64,000 nucleotides of DNA from Microbacterium sp. Bi121 (GCF_918698005.1 NZ_CAKKLJ010000005.1:62001-126000); one strand, 5' to 3'; shown: positions 49,551-61,393, counted from the stretch's first letter. Notes: a model not told the origin generated them from the sequence alone. Program-made: numbers and translations.

Positions 49551-50761
49551 GCCTGCGCGACCAACCAGGTCCGTTCTTCGGAGAGTTCGGCGGGCGGTAC
49601 ATGCCGGAATCCCTGATCGCGGCGATCGACGAACTCACCGTCGCCTACGAGCAGGCGATCGCCGACCCCGATTTCCGCGCAGAGCTGGCAGGACTCCTCG
49701 GCTCGTACGCCGGCCGGCCGTCCGCCCTCACCGAGGTGCACAGGTTCGCCGAGCACGCCGGGGGAGCGCGCGTGTTCCTCAAGCGCGAGGACCTCAATCA
49801 CACCGGCAGCCACAAGATCAACAACGTCCTCGGGCAGGCTCTTCTGACCAAGCGGCTCGGTAAGAGCAGAGTGATCGCGGAGACCGGCGCGGGACAGCAC
49901 GGCGTCGCCACCGCGACCGCAGCGGCGCTGTTCGGCCTCGAGTGCACGATCTACATGGGTGAGGTCGACACCGAGCGGCAAGCGCTCAACGTCGCCCGCA
50001 TGCGTCTGCTCGGCGCGGAGGTCGTGCCGGTGACCACGGGTTCCCGCACGCTGAAGGACGCCATCAACGACGCGTACCGCGACTGGGTCGCGACCGTGGA
50101 GTCGACCAACTACATCTTCGGCACCGCTGCCGGTCCTCATCCGTTCCCTGCCATGGTGCGCGACTTCCAGAAGATCATCGGCGAAGAAGCGCGCCAGCAG
50201 CTTCTCGACGAGATCGGCCGACTGCCTGACGCCGTCGTGGCGTGCGTCGGCGGCGGCTCGAATGCGATCGGCATGTTCGATGCGTTCCTCGACGACGATG
50301 CCGTGAAGCTGTACGGCGTGGAGGCGGCCGGCGACGGCGTCGACACCGAGAAGCACGCGGCATCCATCGAGCGAGGACGTCCAGGCGTGCTGCACGGCTC
50401 GAAGACCTACGTCCTGCAGGACGAGGACGGCCAGACGATCGAGTCGCACTCGATCTCCGCCGGACTCGACTACCCCGGCGTCGGACCCGAGCACTCCTGG
50501 CTCGCCGACATCGGTCGCGCCGAATACATCCCGGCCACCGATGACGAGGCGATGCAGGCTCTGCGGCTGCTGAGCCGCACCGAGGGCATCATCCCGGCCA
50601 TCGAGTCGGCGCACGCGCTGGCCGGCGCGTTGCGCCTGGGTCGGGAGATGGGTCCGGATGCCGTGATCGCCGTCTGCCTGTCCGGCCGCGGAGACAAGGA
50701 CATGGACACCGCTGCGAAGTACTTCGACCTGTACGACGAGGGCGTGGAGGAGGCACGATGA
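49547..50761 (+). CDS. trpB: Tryptophan synthase beta chain
   Basis: The 404-residue PLP enzyme joins indole and serine. The PLP lysine is in [18 protein letters not shown], and the phosphate loop is [10 protein letters not shown]. It begins [14 protein letters not shown] as in standard TrpB1. GTGA overlap with trpC, ATGA with trpA. Confidence 0.97.
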   Translation: MSLRDQPGPFFGEFGGRYMPESLIAAIDELTVAYEQAIADPDFRAELAGLLGSYAGRPSALTEVHRFAEHAGGARVFLKREDLNHTGSHKINNVLGQALLTKRLGKSRVIAETGAGQHGVATATAAALFGLECTIYMGEVDTERQALNVARMRLLGAEVVPVTTGSRTLKDAINDAYRDWVATVESTNYIFGTAAGPHPFPAMVRDFQKIIGEEARQQLLDEIGRLPDAVVACVGGGSNAIGMFDAFLDDDAVKLYGVEAAGDGVDTEKHAASIERGRPGVLHGSKTYVLQDEDGQTIESHSISAGLDYPGVGPEHSWLADIGRAEYIPATDDEAMQALRLLSRTEGIIPAIESAHALAGALRLGREMGPDAVIAVCLSGRGDKDMDTAAKYFDLYDEGVEEAR

Positions 50762-51561
50762 GTCGCGTCGCCGCCGCGATCCAGAACGCGAAGGATGCCG
50801 GACGCGGAGCATTCATCGGATACCTGCCCGTCGGGTTCCCCGATCTGGAGACGAGTATCCAGGCCGCGATCACCCTTGCCGAGAACGGTGTGGACGTCAT
50901 CGAACTCGGGCCGCCCTACAGCGACCCGGTGATGGACGGGGTCGTCATCCAGCAGGCCACGCAGGCCGCGCTCGCGGGTGGATTCAAGATGCGCGACCTC
51001 TTCACTGCGGTGAAGGCGATCACCGCGGCCACGGACGTTCCTGTCGTCGTCATGACGTACTGGAACCCCGTCATGCAGTACGGGGTCGATCGCTACGCGG
51101 ATGACCTGCTCGCAGCGGGCGGCGCCGGCCTCATCACGCCCGACATCACCCCTGAGGCGGCCGAGGACTGGATCGCCGCCAGCGAGAGGACCGGCCTCGA
51201 CCGCATTTTCCTCGCTGCTCCGACTTCCACGGACCAGCGACTCGATCTCGTGGTCAAGTCCTCGACCGGCTTCGTCTACACCGTCTCCACGATGGGCATC
51301 ACCGGCGAGCGTGCCTCCCTCGACCAGGCTGCGCGCAGCCTCGTCGCGCGGCTTCGCGAGCACGGGGCCGAGAACGCCTGCGTCGGCATCGGCATCTCCA
51401 CCGCCGATCAGATCGCAGGCGTGGTGGACTACGCCGACGGCGCGATCGTCGGCACCGCCCTGGTCAGAGCTCTCGGCGACGGGGGCCTCGACGCCCTGGC
51501 CGAGGTCACAAGGAACCTCGCTGCAGGCACGCCGTCCGCAGTCCGCTCACACGAGAACTAG
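50758..51561 (+). CDS. trpA: Tryptophan synthase alpha chain
   Basis: The 267-residue TIM barrel releases indole from indole-glycerol phosphate and channels it to Trp[14 protein letters not shown] and the catalytic [16 protein letters not shown] are present. The stop codon TAG forms part of the lgt -10 box. Confidence 0.96.
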   Translation: MSRVAAAIQNAKDAGRGAFIGYLPVGFPDLETSIQAAITLAENGVDVIELGPPYSDPVMDGVVIQQATQAALAGGFKMRDLFTAVKAITAATDVPVVVMTYWNPVMQYGVDRYADDLLAAGGAGLITPDITPEAAEDWIAASERTGLDRIFLAAPTSTDQRLDLVVKSSTGFVYTVSTMGITGERASLDQAARSLVARLREHGAENACVGIGISTADQIAGVVDYADGAIVGTALVRALGDGGLDALAEVTRNLAAGTPSAVRSHEN

Positions 51562-51564
51562 AAT
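51559..51564 (+). promoter_or_regulatory. Leaderless-type -10 box of lgt (TAGAAT)
   Basis: TAGAAT overlaps the trpA stop codon; 7 nt separate it from the ATG at 51572, so the transcript could begin at the start codon. No ribosome-binding site is visible between them. Confidence 0.5.
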
Positions 51565-51571
51565 CGCACTC

Positions 51572-52573
51572 ATGTCCCTCGCGCTCCACACTGCACTCAG
51601 CGGCGTGCTCACCAGCATCCCGAGCCCAGACGTCAGCTACATCGACCTCGGCCCGCTGCGGATCCACTTCTACGCCCTGTGCATTATCGCCGGCATCATC
51701 GTCGCCACGCTCATGACCAATCACCGCCTCACCAAGCGCGGTGCGGAGCCGTGGGTCGTCATCGACATCGCGATCCTCGCGGTGCCGCTCGCGATCATCG
51801 GTGCGCGCATCTTCCACGTACTCACCCACCCGAACTTCTACTTCGGCGAGGGCAAGAACACCTGGAACCCGTTCGAGCCTGGCTCGGTCTGGGCGATCTG
51901 GGAGGGCGGCATCGCGATCTTCGGCGCGCTTCTCGGCGGCGCGGTCGGCGCGTACCTGGGCTGCAGGTGGACAGGCATCCGGTTCTGGACGTTCGCGGAT
52001 GCCCTCGCCCCCGGCATTCTGCTCGCACAGGCCATGGGCCGCTTCGGCAACTGGTTCAACCACGAACTGTTCGGTCTGCCTACGGACCTGCCCTGGGGCC
52101 TGGAGATCGAGTCGGACAACGCCGCGTTCCCCCCGGGTCTCGCCGAGGGCACCCTGTTCCACCCGACGTTCCTGTACGAGGTCATCTGGAACGTCCTCGG
52201 CGTGCTGTTCATCCTGTGGATCGGCGCCCGCCTGAAGCTGCAGTGGGGCAAGCTCTTCGCCGTGTATCTCATCTGGTACAGCGCGGGGCGCATCGTGTGG
52301 GAGTCCATCCGCATCGACCCGAGCGAGATCATCCTGGGGCTGCGCAGCAACGTCTGGGCCGCCATCCTCGGCGTCGTGGTCGGGATCGTGATCATCATCG
52401 TCCAGACGCGTCGTCACCCCGGTGTCGAGCCCAGCCCGTACATGCCGGGCCGCGGCCGGAAGGATGCCCACGCTGATGTACAATCGCAGAACGATCTCGA
52501 TGACTTCGTCGACGTGAGCGAGCCTCCCGCTGAAGTCACCGTCGGAGCCACCGCCACAAGCACTGCTCCCTAG
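51572..52573 (+). CDS. lgt: Prolipoprotein diacylglyceryl transferase
   Basis: The 333-residue polytopic membrane enzyme attaches diacylglycerol to lipoprotein lipobox cysteines. The Lgt signature GRFGNWFNHELFG, the conserved HFYALCIIAG near the start and RIVWESIRID near the end are intact. A hydrophilic acidic tail of about 50 residues follows the last helix, as in other actinobacteria. It sits after trpA, as in M. tuberculosis. Confidence 0.96.
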   Translation: MSLALHTALSGVLTSIPSPDVSYIDLGPLRIHFYALCIIAGIIVATLMTNHRLTKRGAEPWVVIDIAILAVPLAIIGARIFHVLTHPNFYFGEGKNTWNPFEPGSVWAIWEGGIAIFGALLGGAVGAYLGCRWTGIRFWTFADALAPGILLAQAMGRFGNWFNHELFGLPTDLPWGLEIESDNAAFPPGLAEGTLFHPTFLYEVIWNVLGVLFILWIGARLKLQWGKLFAVYLIWYSAGRIVWESIRIDPSEIILGLRSNVWAAILGVVVGIVIIIVQTRRHPGVEPSPYMPGRGRKDAHADVQSQNDLDDFVDVSEPPAEVTVGATATSTAP

Positions 52574-52685
52574 AGCGAGGGCAGCTCCCGACAAGCACCT
52601 CCTCTTCGAGTGAGGAATCCACTGCACTGAACGAGCGGGCCGACGGCGTCCCCGGTGTCACCTGATTACCTGAGGGCGGTAATAG
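52574..52685 (+). other. Structured leader before gltB
   Basis: This 112-base gap has two hairpins. CCTCCTC (52598-52604) pairs with GAG-T-GAGG (52608-52615, one bulged T). ATTACC (52665-52670) pairs with GGTAAT (52678-52683), ends 2 bases before the gltB ATG, and holds the only purine-rich ribosome-binding candidate (GAGGG) in its loop. TACAAT at 52479-52484, inside lgt, is a possible -10 box. No known riboswitch class is recognised. Confidence 0.4.
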
Positions 52686-55600
52686 ATGTACTTCCAGCCT
52701 CCTTACGGTGCCTCCGGCGCCTACCCCCCGAAGCAGGGTCTGTACAACCCGGCATTCGAGAAGGATGCCTGCGGCCTGGCCATGGTCGCCACCCTGCGTG
52801 GAACCGCAGGACACGACATCATCGCGCTGGCGCTCGAGGCGCTGCGCAACCTGGAGCACCGCGGTGCGATCGGCTCCGATGCCGGCACCGGAGACGGTGC
52901 GGGCATTCTCACCCAGATGCCGGACGCATTCCTTCGTGAGGTCACCGCCTTCGAACTGCCCGATGCCGGCGAGTACGCCGCCGGGCTCGCCTTCCTTCCG
53001 CTGCAGGCCTCTGAGCGCCGCAGCCAGAAGGCCGGCGTCGAGAGGATCGCGCGCGAAGAGGGCCTGGAGGTCCTCGGATGGCGCGTCGTCCCCACCGCGA
53101 ACGAGAATCTCGGCAAGCTCGCCGATGAGGCCCGCCCCGCATTCGAGCAGCTCTTCGTCGCATCCCGCGCTGGGGAGCGCCTCTCCGGCATCGCGCTCGA
53201 CCGCGTCGCCTACCGTCTGCGCAAGCGCGCCGGCCACGAGGTCGGCGCCTACTTCGTCTCGCTGTCCAGCCGCACGCTCGGCTACAAGGGCATGGTCACC
53301 ACGCTCCAGCTCGAGCCGTTCTACCCCGACCTGCAGGACGAGCGATTCGCCTCCGAGCTCGCCGTCGTGCACTCGCGGTACTCGACCAACACGTTCCCGT
53401 CGTGGCCGCTCGCGCAGCCGCTGCGGATGCTCGCGCACAACGGCGAGATCAACACCGTCGGCGGCAACCGCAACTGGATGCGGGCACGTCAGTCGCAGCT
53501 CGAATCGGAGCTGCTCGGCGACATCCGTCCGCTTCTCCCGATCTGCACCCCCGGTGCGAGCGATTCGGCCTCGTTCGACGAGGTGCTCGAACTGCTTACC
53601 CTGACCGGACGCAGCCTGCCGCACGCGATCATGATGATGGTCCCCGAGGCATACGAGAAGCAGACCGACATCGACCCGGAGCTGCGCGCGTTCTACGAGT
53701 ACCACTCCAATCAGATGGAGCCGTGGGACGGCCCTGCGGCGCTCATCTTCACAGACGGCACGCTCGTCGGTGCGACCCTCGACCGCAACGGGCTTCGCCC
53801 TGGACGGTGGACGGAGACCACGGACGGCCTCGTCGTCATCGGCTCGGAGACGGGTGTGCTGGAGTTCGAGCCGGAGCGCATCAAGCGCCGCGGTCGCCTT
53901 CAGCCGGGCAAGATGTTCCTCGTCGACACGGCGGCTGGTCGCATCGTGGAGGACGAGGAGATCAAGCAGGATCTCGCGCGCCTGCACCCCTGGCAGGAGT
54001 GGCTCGACGACGGCGCCGTGCGCCTGGCGGATCTGCCGGAGCGCGAGCACATCGTGCACCCGCCGGCATCCATCACCCGCCGTCAGCGGACCTTCGGGTA
54101 CACCGAGGAGGAAGTCCGTCTGCTGCTGACCCCGATGGGGCAGACCGGCGTCGAACCGCTCGGCGCCATGGGCTCCGACACGCCGATCGCGGTGCTCAGC
54201 GAGCGCCCGCGGCTGCTGTTCGACTACTTCACGCAGCAGTTCGCCCAGGTGACGAACCCGCCCCTGGACTCCATCCGCGAAGAGGTCGTCACGAGCCTGC
54301 GTTCATCGCTGGGCCCTGAGCGGAATCTGCTGGCCTGGGGCCCGGACCACACCCGAACCGTCGCCGTCGATTTCCCCGTGATCGACAACGACGAGCTCGC
54401 CAAGATCCGCCACATCGACAAGGCGCTGGCCGGCCGTTCGGCTGTGACGATCAGCGGCCTCTACCACTTCGACGCCGGCGCCCACTCGATGCAGGAGCGC
54501 CTCGAAGAGATGTGCGCAGAGGTGGATGCCGCGATCGACGGCGGCGCGGAGTTCATCATCCTGTCCGACCGCGACTCGAACAAGGACCTCGTCCCGATCC
54601 CGTCGCTGCTCATGGTCTCGGCCATCCACCACCACCTGATCCGCCGCGAGAACCGCATGAAGGTCGGTCTGCTCGTCGAGGCCGGCGACGTCCGCGAGGT
54701 GCACCATGTCGCGACGCTCATCGGCTACGGGGCCTCGGCCGTCAACCCGTACCTCGCGATGGAGACCGTGGAGCACCTCGTTCGCACCGGCTTCATCACG
54801 GGCGTCACGCCGGAGAAGGCCGTCCGCAATCTGATCTACGCGCTCGGCAAGGGCGTGCTGAAGATCATGTCGAAGATGGGCATCTCGACGGTGTCCTCCT
54901 ACGCCGGCGCGCAGGTGTTCGAGGCGATCGGCCTCAGCCAGGAGTTCGTCGACGCGTACTTCACCGGTACGGAGACCAAGCTCGGCGGCATAGGCATCGA
55001 GGACGTGTTCGCCGAGAACCAGGCACGGCACGACTTCGCCTACCCGGAGGACGCGGCTGCTCGCGCACATGAGCGGCTATGGACCGGCGGCGAGTACCAG
55101 TGGCGCCGCGACGGCTCCCCGCACCTGTTCAACCCGGAGACCGTGTTCCGGCTGCAGCACTCCACGCGCAACCGCCGGTACGACATCTTCCGCGAATACA
55201 CGAAGCTCGTCGACGATCAGGCTGCTGAGCTGAAGACACTGCGCGGGCTGTTCACGCTGCGCACCGGGGCGCGTCCTGCCGTACCGCTCGACGAGGTCGA
55301 GCCGGTCAGCTCGATCGTCAAGCGCTTCTCGACCGGCGCGATGAGCTACGGCTCGATCTCGCGCGAGGCCCACGAGACGCTCGCGATCGCGATGAACCGC
55401 ATCGGCGGCAAGTCGAACACGGGGGAGGGCGGCGAGGACGTCGACCGTCTCCTCGACCCCGAGCGCCGCAGCGCGATCAAGCAGGTGGCCTCAGGCCGGT
55501 TCGGCGTCACGAGCCTGTACCTGACCGAATCCGACGACATCCAGATCAAGCTCGCGCAGGGCGCGAAGCCCGGAGAGGGCGGCCAGCTGCCGCCGACCAA

Positions 55601-57251
55601 GGTGTATCCCTGGGTCGCGCGGACCCGTCATGCGACGGCTGGCGTCGGTCTCATCTCGCCGCCGCCGCATCACGACATCTATTCGATCGAGGATCTCAAG
55701 CAGCTCATCTTCGACCTGAAGCGCGCGAACCCGAACGCCCGTATCCACACGAAGCTGGTCAGCCAGTCCGGCATCGGCGCGGTGTCGGCCGGTGTCGCGA
55801 AGGCGCTCAGCGACGTCATCCTCGTCTCGGGACACGACGGCGGCACCGGCGCGAGCCCGATGAACTCGCTCAAGCACGCCGGCACCCCGTGGGAACTCGG
55901 CCTGGCCGAGACGCAGCAGACGCTCATGCTCAACGGCATGCGCGACCGCGTCGTCGTCCAGGTCGACGGTCAGCTGAAGACCGGTCGCGACGTGATCATC
56001 GGTGCGCTGCTTGGAGCGGAGGAGTTCGGTTTCGCTACCGCTCCGCTGGTGGTCAGCGGCTGCATCATGATGCGCGTCTGCCACCTCGACACCTGCCCCG
56101 TCGGCGTCGCGACGCAGAACCCGGCCCTGCGGGAACGGTTCACCGGCAAGCCGGAGTTCGTCGTGAACTTCATGGAGTTCATCGCCGAGGAGGTGCGTGA
56201 GATCCTTGCCGAGCTCGGATTCCGATCGCTCGACGAGATCATCGGCCGCGCCGACCTCATCGAGGCGAACGCGGCGATCGAGCACTGGAAGGCCGACGGG
56301 CTCGACCTGGCGCCGATCCTCGAGGGTCCGGATTTCCCGGCATCCGAGCCTCGCCGCCACGGCCGCGAACAGGATCACGAGCTCGATGAGCACTTCGACG
56401 TGCAGCTCATCTCGATGGCGCAGGACGCGCTGAGGGAGCGGGCTCCCGTCATGATCGAGCTTCCGATCCGCAACACCGAGAGAGCCGTCGGTACAATGCT
56501 CGGCCACGAGGTCACCTCGCGCTTCGGCGCCGAGGGGCTCGCGCGAGAGACGATCGATGTCATCCTGCACGGCACGGCCGGGCAGTCCCTCGGGGCCTTC
56601 CTGCCCGCGGGCATCATGCTCCGCCTGGAGGGCGACGCGAACGACTACGTCGGCAAGGGGCTCTCCGGCGGTGATATCGTCGTGCGCCCGCACCGCGACT
56701 CGCACATGGCCCCGCATGAGAACGTCATCGCCGGCAATGTGATCGGCTACGGCGCCACGTCGGGCTCGATGTTCATCTCCGGTGTCGTCGGCGAGCGGTT
56801 CCTCGTGCGCAACTCCGGGGCGACGGCCGTCGTGGAGGGAGTGGGCGATCACGCGCTCGAGTACATGACCGGCGGCCTCGCCGTCATCCTCGGATCGACG
56901 GGACGCAACTTCGGAGCCGGCATGTCCGGGGGCATCGCCTACGTCCACGCGCTGTCGGCCGACAAGGTCAACCAGCAGTCCCGCGACAGCGGTGAGCTGC
57001 GACTGGAGACGCTGGACCGCGCGGATCTCGAGGTGCTGCGGAGCCTGCTGGCCGAGCACGTCGAGCGAACCGACTCGCCGCTCGCCACGGGCATGCTGGC
57101 GGACTTCGACACCGTCGCGGCCGAGTTCGTGAAGGTGCTGCCGCGAGACTTCGCGGCCGTTCAGACCATGCGCCAGGAGGCCGAGGCCTCCGGCATCGAC
57201 CCGGACGGCGACGCCGTCTGGACCCGCATCCTGGAGGTGACCGGTGGCTGA
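52686..57251 (+). CDS. gltB: Glutamate synthase (GOGAT) large subunit
   Basis: The 1521-residue enzyme transfers the glutamine amide to 2-oxoglutarate. After a 28-residue propeptide-like lead comes the Ntn nucleophile cysteine in [13 protein letters not shown]. The amidotransferase domain is followed by the central and FMN domains, with [20 protein letters not shown] and GEGGQLP, the 3Fe-4S ligands in [15 protein letters not shown], and the C-terminal beta-helix with repeated glycine motifs ([10 protein letters not shown]-like: [17 protein letters not shown]). It works with GltD and would assimilate ammonium made by NirBD after glutamine synthetase. Confidence 0.97.
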   Translation: MYFQPPYGASGAYPPKQGLYNPAFEKDACGLAMVATLRGTAGHDIIALALEALRNLEHRGAIGSDAGTGDGAGILTQMPDAFLREVTAFELPDAGEYAAGLAFLPLQASERRSQKAGVERIAREEGLEVLGWRVVPTANENLGKLADEARPAFEQLFVASRAGERLSGIALDRVAYRLRKRAGHEVGAYFVSLSSRTLGYKGMVTTLQLEPFYPDLQDERFASELAVVHSRYSTNTFPSWPLAQPLRMLAHNGEINTVGGNRNWMRARQSQLESELLGDIRPLLPICTPGASDSASFDEVLELLTLTGRSLPHAIMMMVPEAYEKQTDIDPELRAFYEYHSNQMEPWDGPAALIFTDGTLVGATLDRNGLRPGRWTETTDGLVVIGSETGVLEFEPERIKRRGRLQPGKMFLVDTAAGRIVEDEEIKQDLARLHPWQEWLDDGAVRLADLPEREHIVHPPASITRRQRTFGYTEEEVRLLLTPMGQTGVEPLGAMGSDTPIAVLSERPRLLFDYFTQQFAQVTNPPLDSIREEVVTSLRSSLGPERNLLAWGPDHTRTVAVDFPVIDNDELAKIRHIDKALAGRSAVTISGLYHFDAGAHSMQERLEEMCAEVDAAIDGGAEFIILSDRDSNKDLVPIPSLLMVSAIHHHLIRRENRMKVGLLVEAGDVREVHHVATLIGYGASAVNPYLAMETVEHLVRTGFITGVTPEKAVRNLIYALGKGVLKIMSKMGISTVSSYAGAQVFEAIGLSQEFVDAYFTGTETKLGGIGIEDVFAENQARHDFAYPEDAAARAHERLWTGGEYQWRRDGSPHLFNPETVFRLQHSTRNRRYDIFREYTKLVDDQAAELKTLRGLFTLRTGARPAVPLDEVEPVSSIVKRFSTGAMSYGSISREAHETLAIAMNRIGGKSNTGEGGEDVDRLLDPERRSAIKQVASGRFGVTSLYLTESDDIQIKLAQGAKPGEGGQLPPTKVYPWVARTRHATAGVGLISPPPHHDIYSIEDLKQLIFDLKRANPNARIHTKLVSQSGIGAVSAGVAKALSDVILVSGHDGGTGASPMNSLKHAGTPWELGLAETQQTLMLNGMRDRVVVQVDGQLKTGRDVIIGALLGAEEFGFATAPLVVSGCIMMRVCHLDTCPVGVATQNPALRERFTGKPEFVVNFMEFIAEEVREILAELGFRSLDEIIGRADLIEANAAIEHWKADGLDLAPILEGPDFPASEPRRHGREQDHELDEHFDVQLISMAQDALRERAPVMIELPIRNTERAVGTMLGHEVTSRFGAEGLARETIDVILHGTAGQSLGAFLPAGIMLRLEGDANDYVGKGLSGGDIVVRPHRDSHMAPHENVIAGNVIGYGATSGSMFISGVVGERFLVRNSGATAVVEGVGDHALEYMTGGLAVILGSTGRNFGAGMSGGIAYVHALSADKVNQQSRDSGELRLETLDRADLEVLRSLLAEHVERTDSPLATGMLADFDTVAAEFVKVLPRDFAAVQTMRQEAEASGIDPDGDAVWTRILEVTGG

Positions 57252-58710
57252 TCCCAAGGGCTTTCTGAAGGTGACCGAGCGCGAGCTGCCGGCTCGCCGC
57301 CCCGTCCCCGTCCGCATCATGGACTGGAAAGAGGTCTACGAGCCGGGCGACAAGAACGTGCTGCGCCGACAGGCCGGCCGCTGCATGGACTGCGGCGTGC
57401 CGTTCTGTCATCAGGGCTGCCCGCTCGGCAACCTGATCCCGGAGTGGAACGACCTGACCTGGCGCGGCGAAGACCGCTCGGCGATCGAGCGCCTCCATGC
57501 CACGAACAACTTCCCCGAGTTCACCGGGCGGCTCTGCCCTGCACCGTGCGAGAGCTCGTGCGTGCTGGGGATCAATCAGCCGGCCGTCACGATCAAGCAG
57601 GTCGAGGTGTCGATCATCGACGAGGCCTTCTCCCAGGGATGGGTGGAGGCGCAGCCTCCTGAGCGGCTCACCGGCAAGACCGTCGCCGTCGTCGGATCGG
57701 GCCCGGCCGGGCTCGCCGCCGCGCAGCAGCTCACTCGGGCGGGGCACACGGTCGCCGTGTTCGAGCGCGACGACCGGATCGGCGGTCTGCTGCGCTACGG
57801 AATCCCTGACTTCAAGATGGAGAAGAGCCACCTCGAGGCGCGCCTGCGTCAGATGCAGGAGGAGGGCACCCGCTTCCGCGCCGGCGTCGAGATCGGCAAG
57901 GACATCAGCTGGGCAGATCTGCGCGCACGCTACGACGCGGTCGTCCTCGCCACCGGTTCGACAGTCCCGCGCGACCTGCCGATCCCCGGCCGCCACCTGG
58001 ACGGCGTGCACTTCGCGATGGAGTACCTCGTCGAATCCAACAAGGCCGTCGCGGGGGACTCCGTCCCGAACCAGATCACCGCACAGGGCAAGCACGTCAT
58101 CGTGATCGGCGGTGGCGACACCGGAGCGGACTGCATCGGCACCGCGCACCGTCACGGCGCACTGAGCGTCACAAACCTCGCGATCGGCAAGCAGCCTGGC
58201 CTCGACCGCCCGGAGCACCAGCCGTGGCCCATGATGCCGACCGTCTTCGAGGTGCAGTCCGCGCACGAAGAGGGCGGGGAGCGCCACTACCTGGCATCCA
58301 CCGTCGAGTTCCTCGCGAACGAGGCCGGTGAAGTGCGTGCGTTGCGCGTCGCCGAGACCGAGTACGTCGACGGCCGCCGCGTCCCCAAGAGCGGCACGGA
58401 GCGTGAGATCCCCGCCGACCTGGTCCTCATCGCCATGGGCTTCACGGGTCCGGAGACCGACAGCTTCGCAGCGGATGTCCGTCCCGAGACCGCTGATCGC
58501 GGTGCGTTCCTGCGCGATGACTCGTACGAGTCCACCGTCCCCGGCGTGTTCGTCGCCGGGGATGCCGGACGCGGGCAGTCGCTCATCGTGTGGGCGATCG
58601 CGGAGGGCAGGGCGGCCGCAGCGGGCGTCGATCGCTATCTGATGGGGACGACGGTGCTGCCGGCGCCGGTCGCCCCGTCCGATGTCGCAATCGGTCTGCA
58701 GCCCGCGTAG
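57244..58710 (+). CDS. gltD: Glutamate synthase small subunit
   Basis: The 488-residue FAD/NADPH subunit feeds electrons to GltB. The N-terminal cysteine clusters [17 protein letters not shown] and [12 protein letters not shown] bind 4Fe-4S centres. FAD motif [17 protein letters not shown] and NADPH motif [15 protein letters not shown] follow. GTG 57244 overlaps the end of gltB by 8 bases. Confidence 0.97.
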   Translation: MADPKGFLKVTERELPARRPVPVRIMDWKEVYEPGDKNVLRRQAGRCMDCGVPFCHQGCPLGNLIPEWNDLTWRGEDRSAIERLHATNNFPEFTGRLCPAPCESSCVLGINQPAVTIKQVEVSIIDEAFSQGWVEAQPPERLTGKTVAVVGSGPAGLAAAQQLTRAGHTVAVFERDDRIGGLLRYGIPDFKMEKSHLEARLRQMQEEGTRFRAGVEIGKDISWADLRARYDAVVLATGSTVPRDLPIPGRHLDGVHFAMEYLVESNKAVAGDSVPNQITAQGKHVIVIGGGDTGADCIGTAHRHGALSVTNLAIGKQPGLDRPEHQPWPMMPTVFEVQSAHEEGGERHYLASTVEFLANEAGEVRALRVAETEYVDGRRVPKSGTEREIPADLVLIAMGFTGPETDSFAADVRPETADRGAFLRDDSYESTVPGVFVAGDAGRGQSLIVWAIAEGRAAAAGVDRYLMGTTVLPAPVAPSDVAIGLQPA

Positions 58711-58712
58711 GC

Positions 58713-58738
58713 TGGCGACGGCACTGTCGCCATAAAAT
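58713..58738 (+). promoter_or_regulatory. Hairpin and -10 box before pyk
   Basis: TGGCGAC (58713-58719) and GTCGCCA (58726-58732) form a 7-bp palindrome with a 6-base loop just after the gltD stop codon. TAAAAT (58733-58738), next to it, is a good -10 box for pyk. The palindrome may end the gltBD transcript or serve as an operator over the promoter spacer. Confidence 0.5.
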
Positions 58739-58766
58739 TCCCCCACCTCTTACCCTGGAGATTCTG

Positions 58767-60215
58767 TTGAGACGCGCGAAAATCGTCGCCACCCTGGGCC
58801 CGGCAACCTCGAGTTACGAGAACGTCCGAGCCATCATCGAAGCGGGGGTCGACGTCGCTCGACTGAACCTCAGCCACGGTGACTACTCCGTCCACGATGC
58901 CAACTACGCGAACGTCCGCCGCGCTGCGGACGACGCGGGGCGTGCGGTCGCCGTGCTCGTCGACCTGCAAGGGCCGAAGATCCGGCTGGGCAAGTTCGAG
59001 GCCGGCCCGTACGAACTCGCCGAGGGCGACATCTTCAAGATCACCACCGAGGACATCATCGGCAACCGCGAGATCTGCGGCACGACCTTCAAGGGCCTTC
59101 CTCAGGACGTGAAGCCCGGTGACTTCCTGCTGATCGACGACGGCAAGGTCCGCGTCGAGGTCGTCGAGACCGATGGCACCGTCGTGACGACCAAGGTGAT
59201 CGTCGCCGGCGCCGTGTCCAACAACAAGGGCATCAACCTGCCGGGCGTCGCCGTGAACGTGCCCGCACTGAGCGAGAAGGACGAGTCGGATCTGCGCTGG
59301 GGCCTTCGCACCGGTGCCGACATCATCGCGCTGTCGTTCGTGCGCAACGCAGCCGACGTCGATCGCGTCCACGAGATCATGGCCGAAGAAGGTGTCAAGG
59401 TCCCCGTCATCGCCAAGATCGAGAAGCCGCAGGCCGTCGACGCGCTCGAGGAGATCGTCGACGCCTTCGATGGCATCATGGTCGCTCGCGGCGACCTCGG
59501 CGTCGAACTGCCGCTCGAGGCCGTGCCGATCGTGCAGAAGCGCGCCGTCGAGCTGGCCCGTCGAAACGCCAAGCCGGTCATCGTCGCCACGCAGATGCTC
59601 GAATCGATGATCTCCAGCCCGGTCCCGACGCGGGCTGAGACCTCGGACGTCGCCAACGCCGTCCTCGACGGTGCAGACGCCGTGATGCTCTCGGGCGAGA
59701 CGAGCGTGGGCGACTACCCGATCGTCGTCGTCGAGACGATGGCCAGGATCGTCGAGTCAACGGAGGAGCACGGGCTGGAGCGCATCGCGCCCCTCACCAG
59801 CAAGCCGCGCACTCAGGGTGGTGCGATCACGCTCGCCGCTCTCGAGGTCGCGGAGTTCGTCGACGCGAAGTTCCTCTGCGTGTTCACGCAGTCCGGCGAC
59901 TCCGCTCGCCGCCTGTCGCGCCTGCGCTCGCGCATCCCGATGATCGCGTTCACGCCGGAGCCCAGCATCCGCCGGCGCATGGCGCTGACGTGGGGCATCC
60001 GCTCGACCCTCGTCGAGATGGTTCAGCACACCGACCTCATGTACCACCAGGTCGACGAGTACCTGCTCGGCAACGGTCTCGCCGCCGAAGGGGACAAGGT
60101 CGTCGTGATCTCCGGTTCCCCTCCCGGAATCGTCGGATCCACGAACGACATCCGCGTCCACAAGGTCGGGGATGCCGTGAACGGAGCGGCGCCGATCTAC
60201 AAGGCCGGCGCGTAA
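58767..60215 (+). CDS. pyk: Pyruvate kinase
   Basis: The 482-residue enzyme converts PEP and ADP to pyruvate and ATP. It begins RRAKIVATLGPATSSYE, has the signature VIAKIEKPQAVDALEEIVD with the catalytic lysine, MVARGDLGVELPLE, and the C-terminal regulatory domain. TTG at 58767 is chosen, with GGAG at 58757-58760, 6 nt upstream. The gltBD-pyk order is similar to other Microbacteriaceae. Confidence 0.97.
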   Translation: MRRAKIVATLGPATSSYENVRAIIEAGVDVARLNLSHGDYSVHDANYANVRRAADDAGRAVAVLVDLQGPKIRLGKFEAGPYELAEGDIFKITTEDIIGNREICGTTFKGLPQDVKPGDFLLIDDGKVRVEVVETDGTVVTTKVIVAGAVSNNKGINLPGVAVNVPALSEKDESDLRWGLRTGADIIALSFVRNAADVDRVHEIMAEEGVKVPVIAKIEKPQAVDALEEIVDAFDGIMVARGDLGVELPLEAVPIVQKRAVELARRNAKPVIVATQMLESMISSPVPTRAETSDVANAVLDGADAVMLSGETSVGDYPIVVVETMARIVESTEEHGLERIAPLTSKPRTQGGAITLAALEVAEFVDAKFLCVFTQSGDSARRLSRLRSRIPMIAFTPEPSIRRRMALTWGIRSTLVEMVQHTDLMYHQVDEYLLGNGLAAEGDKVVVISGSPPGIVGSTNDIRVHKVGDAVNGAAPIYKAGA

Positions 60216-60230
60216 GAGCTGCCCCCTTAC

Positions 60231-60267
60231 CGAAGAAGGACCGTCCCACCGGGGCGGTCCTTCTTCG
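60231..60267. terminator. Bidirectional terminator between pyk and the corA-like gene
   Basis: CGAAGAAGGACCG (60231-60243) pairs perfectly with CGGTCCTTCTTCG (60255-60267) across an 11-base loop. The flanking genes converge and the hairpin ends next to the stop codon of the corA-like frame. Confidence 0.92.
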
Positions 60268-61375
60268 TCACATCCACTTCTGGCATTTGAAGATCACATA
60301 GAGCACGAGCGCGAACACGATCATCGCGCCGACGGCCAGCGGATAGCCGAAGGCCCAGTGGAGCTCGGGCATGTTGTCGAAGTTCATGCCGTAGATCGCG
60401 CCGATCAGCGTCGGGGCGAAGAGGATCGCGGCCCAGCCGGAGATCTTCTTCATGTCCTCGTTCTGACGCTGAGCGACCAGCGTGCCGTTGACGGTGAGGA
60501 TCTGCGAGAGCGAGTCACGGAGTTCTCCGACCCGCGTGTCCGCTCTGCTGAGATGGTCGGCGACGTCCTGCAGGTACGACTGGAGCGCGTCGGGGATGTC
60601 GTAGCGGTGGAAGCCCGCACGGAGCGCCGCCAGCACCTCTGTGAGCCCGGACGTCGCCTGCTGGAGGTCGATGACCTCCTGACTGAGTCGGTAGATGCGC
60701 TCGGTCACCGACGCGTCGCCGCTGAACACTTGACGCTCGATCTGCTCCCGGTCGATCTCGAGACCGCGGAGGACGGGGGAGTAGCCGTCGACGATCGCGT
60801 CGAGGAGTCGATAGACGATCGCCTCGGGCCCGTGCTGCAGCAGTCGCTCATCGTCGAGGAGCGTCCGATCCCCCGCGGTCCGCGGCGCCGGAGGCGTCAT
60901 CGGCGTCGACGCCGTCGATCCATCGGCCGTCCTGACAGAAGACCGCGACCGCTCGCGGTCGCACGAGGATGTGGAACTCGGCGAAATCGACGTCCTCAGC
61001 GGCATCGACGTACCACGCGGAGCGGACGACGAGGAAGAGAGCGTCGTCGTAGCGTTCGAGTTTCGGGCGCTGACCTGCGTGCAGGAGGTCCTCGACGACG
61101 AGCGGATGGAGGTTCCAGGTGCTTGCGAGCTCGGCGATGTCCTCCGGCGACGGCTTGGGATAGAGCAGCAGCGCCGTCCGCCCCTCGCCCGCGTCCGTGA
61201 AAGTCATGGTGTCCGCGACGCTCGTGTCGCGCGGCGCCAGCACCAGATGTCCGTCGTCGACGTATCGCGTGCGGCGCGTGGCGCCGAACGCAGTGTCGGA
61301 CTCCGTCGCCCAGCGGCGGCGGAAGACCCCGCCGCGTCTGGCGTGCACCTCGTCGCGTCCAAGCGGCTGCACCAT
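60268..61375 (-). pseudogene. CorA-family magnesium/cobalt transporter, frameshifted
   Basis: Two minus-strand frames together make one CorA protein of about 368 residues. The upstream frame (ATG at 61375, GAAGGG 7 nt upstream) encodes the N-terminal cytoplasmic domain up to CQDGRWIDGVDADDASG and then hits a stop at 60848, giving 175 residues. The downstream frame resumes with GDRTLLDDERLLQHGPEA and contains two C-terminal helices with the YGMNF pore motif. Removing one G from the G5 run (60870-60874) restores a single frame. So this is either a sequencing or assembly error, a recent loss, or slippage-dependent expression. It lies downstream of tRNA-Leu, on the same strand, behind a terminator. 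Confidence 0.88.
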
Positions 61376-61393
61376 GGCGGTTCCCTTCCCTAT

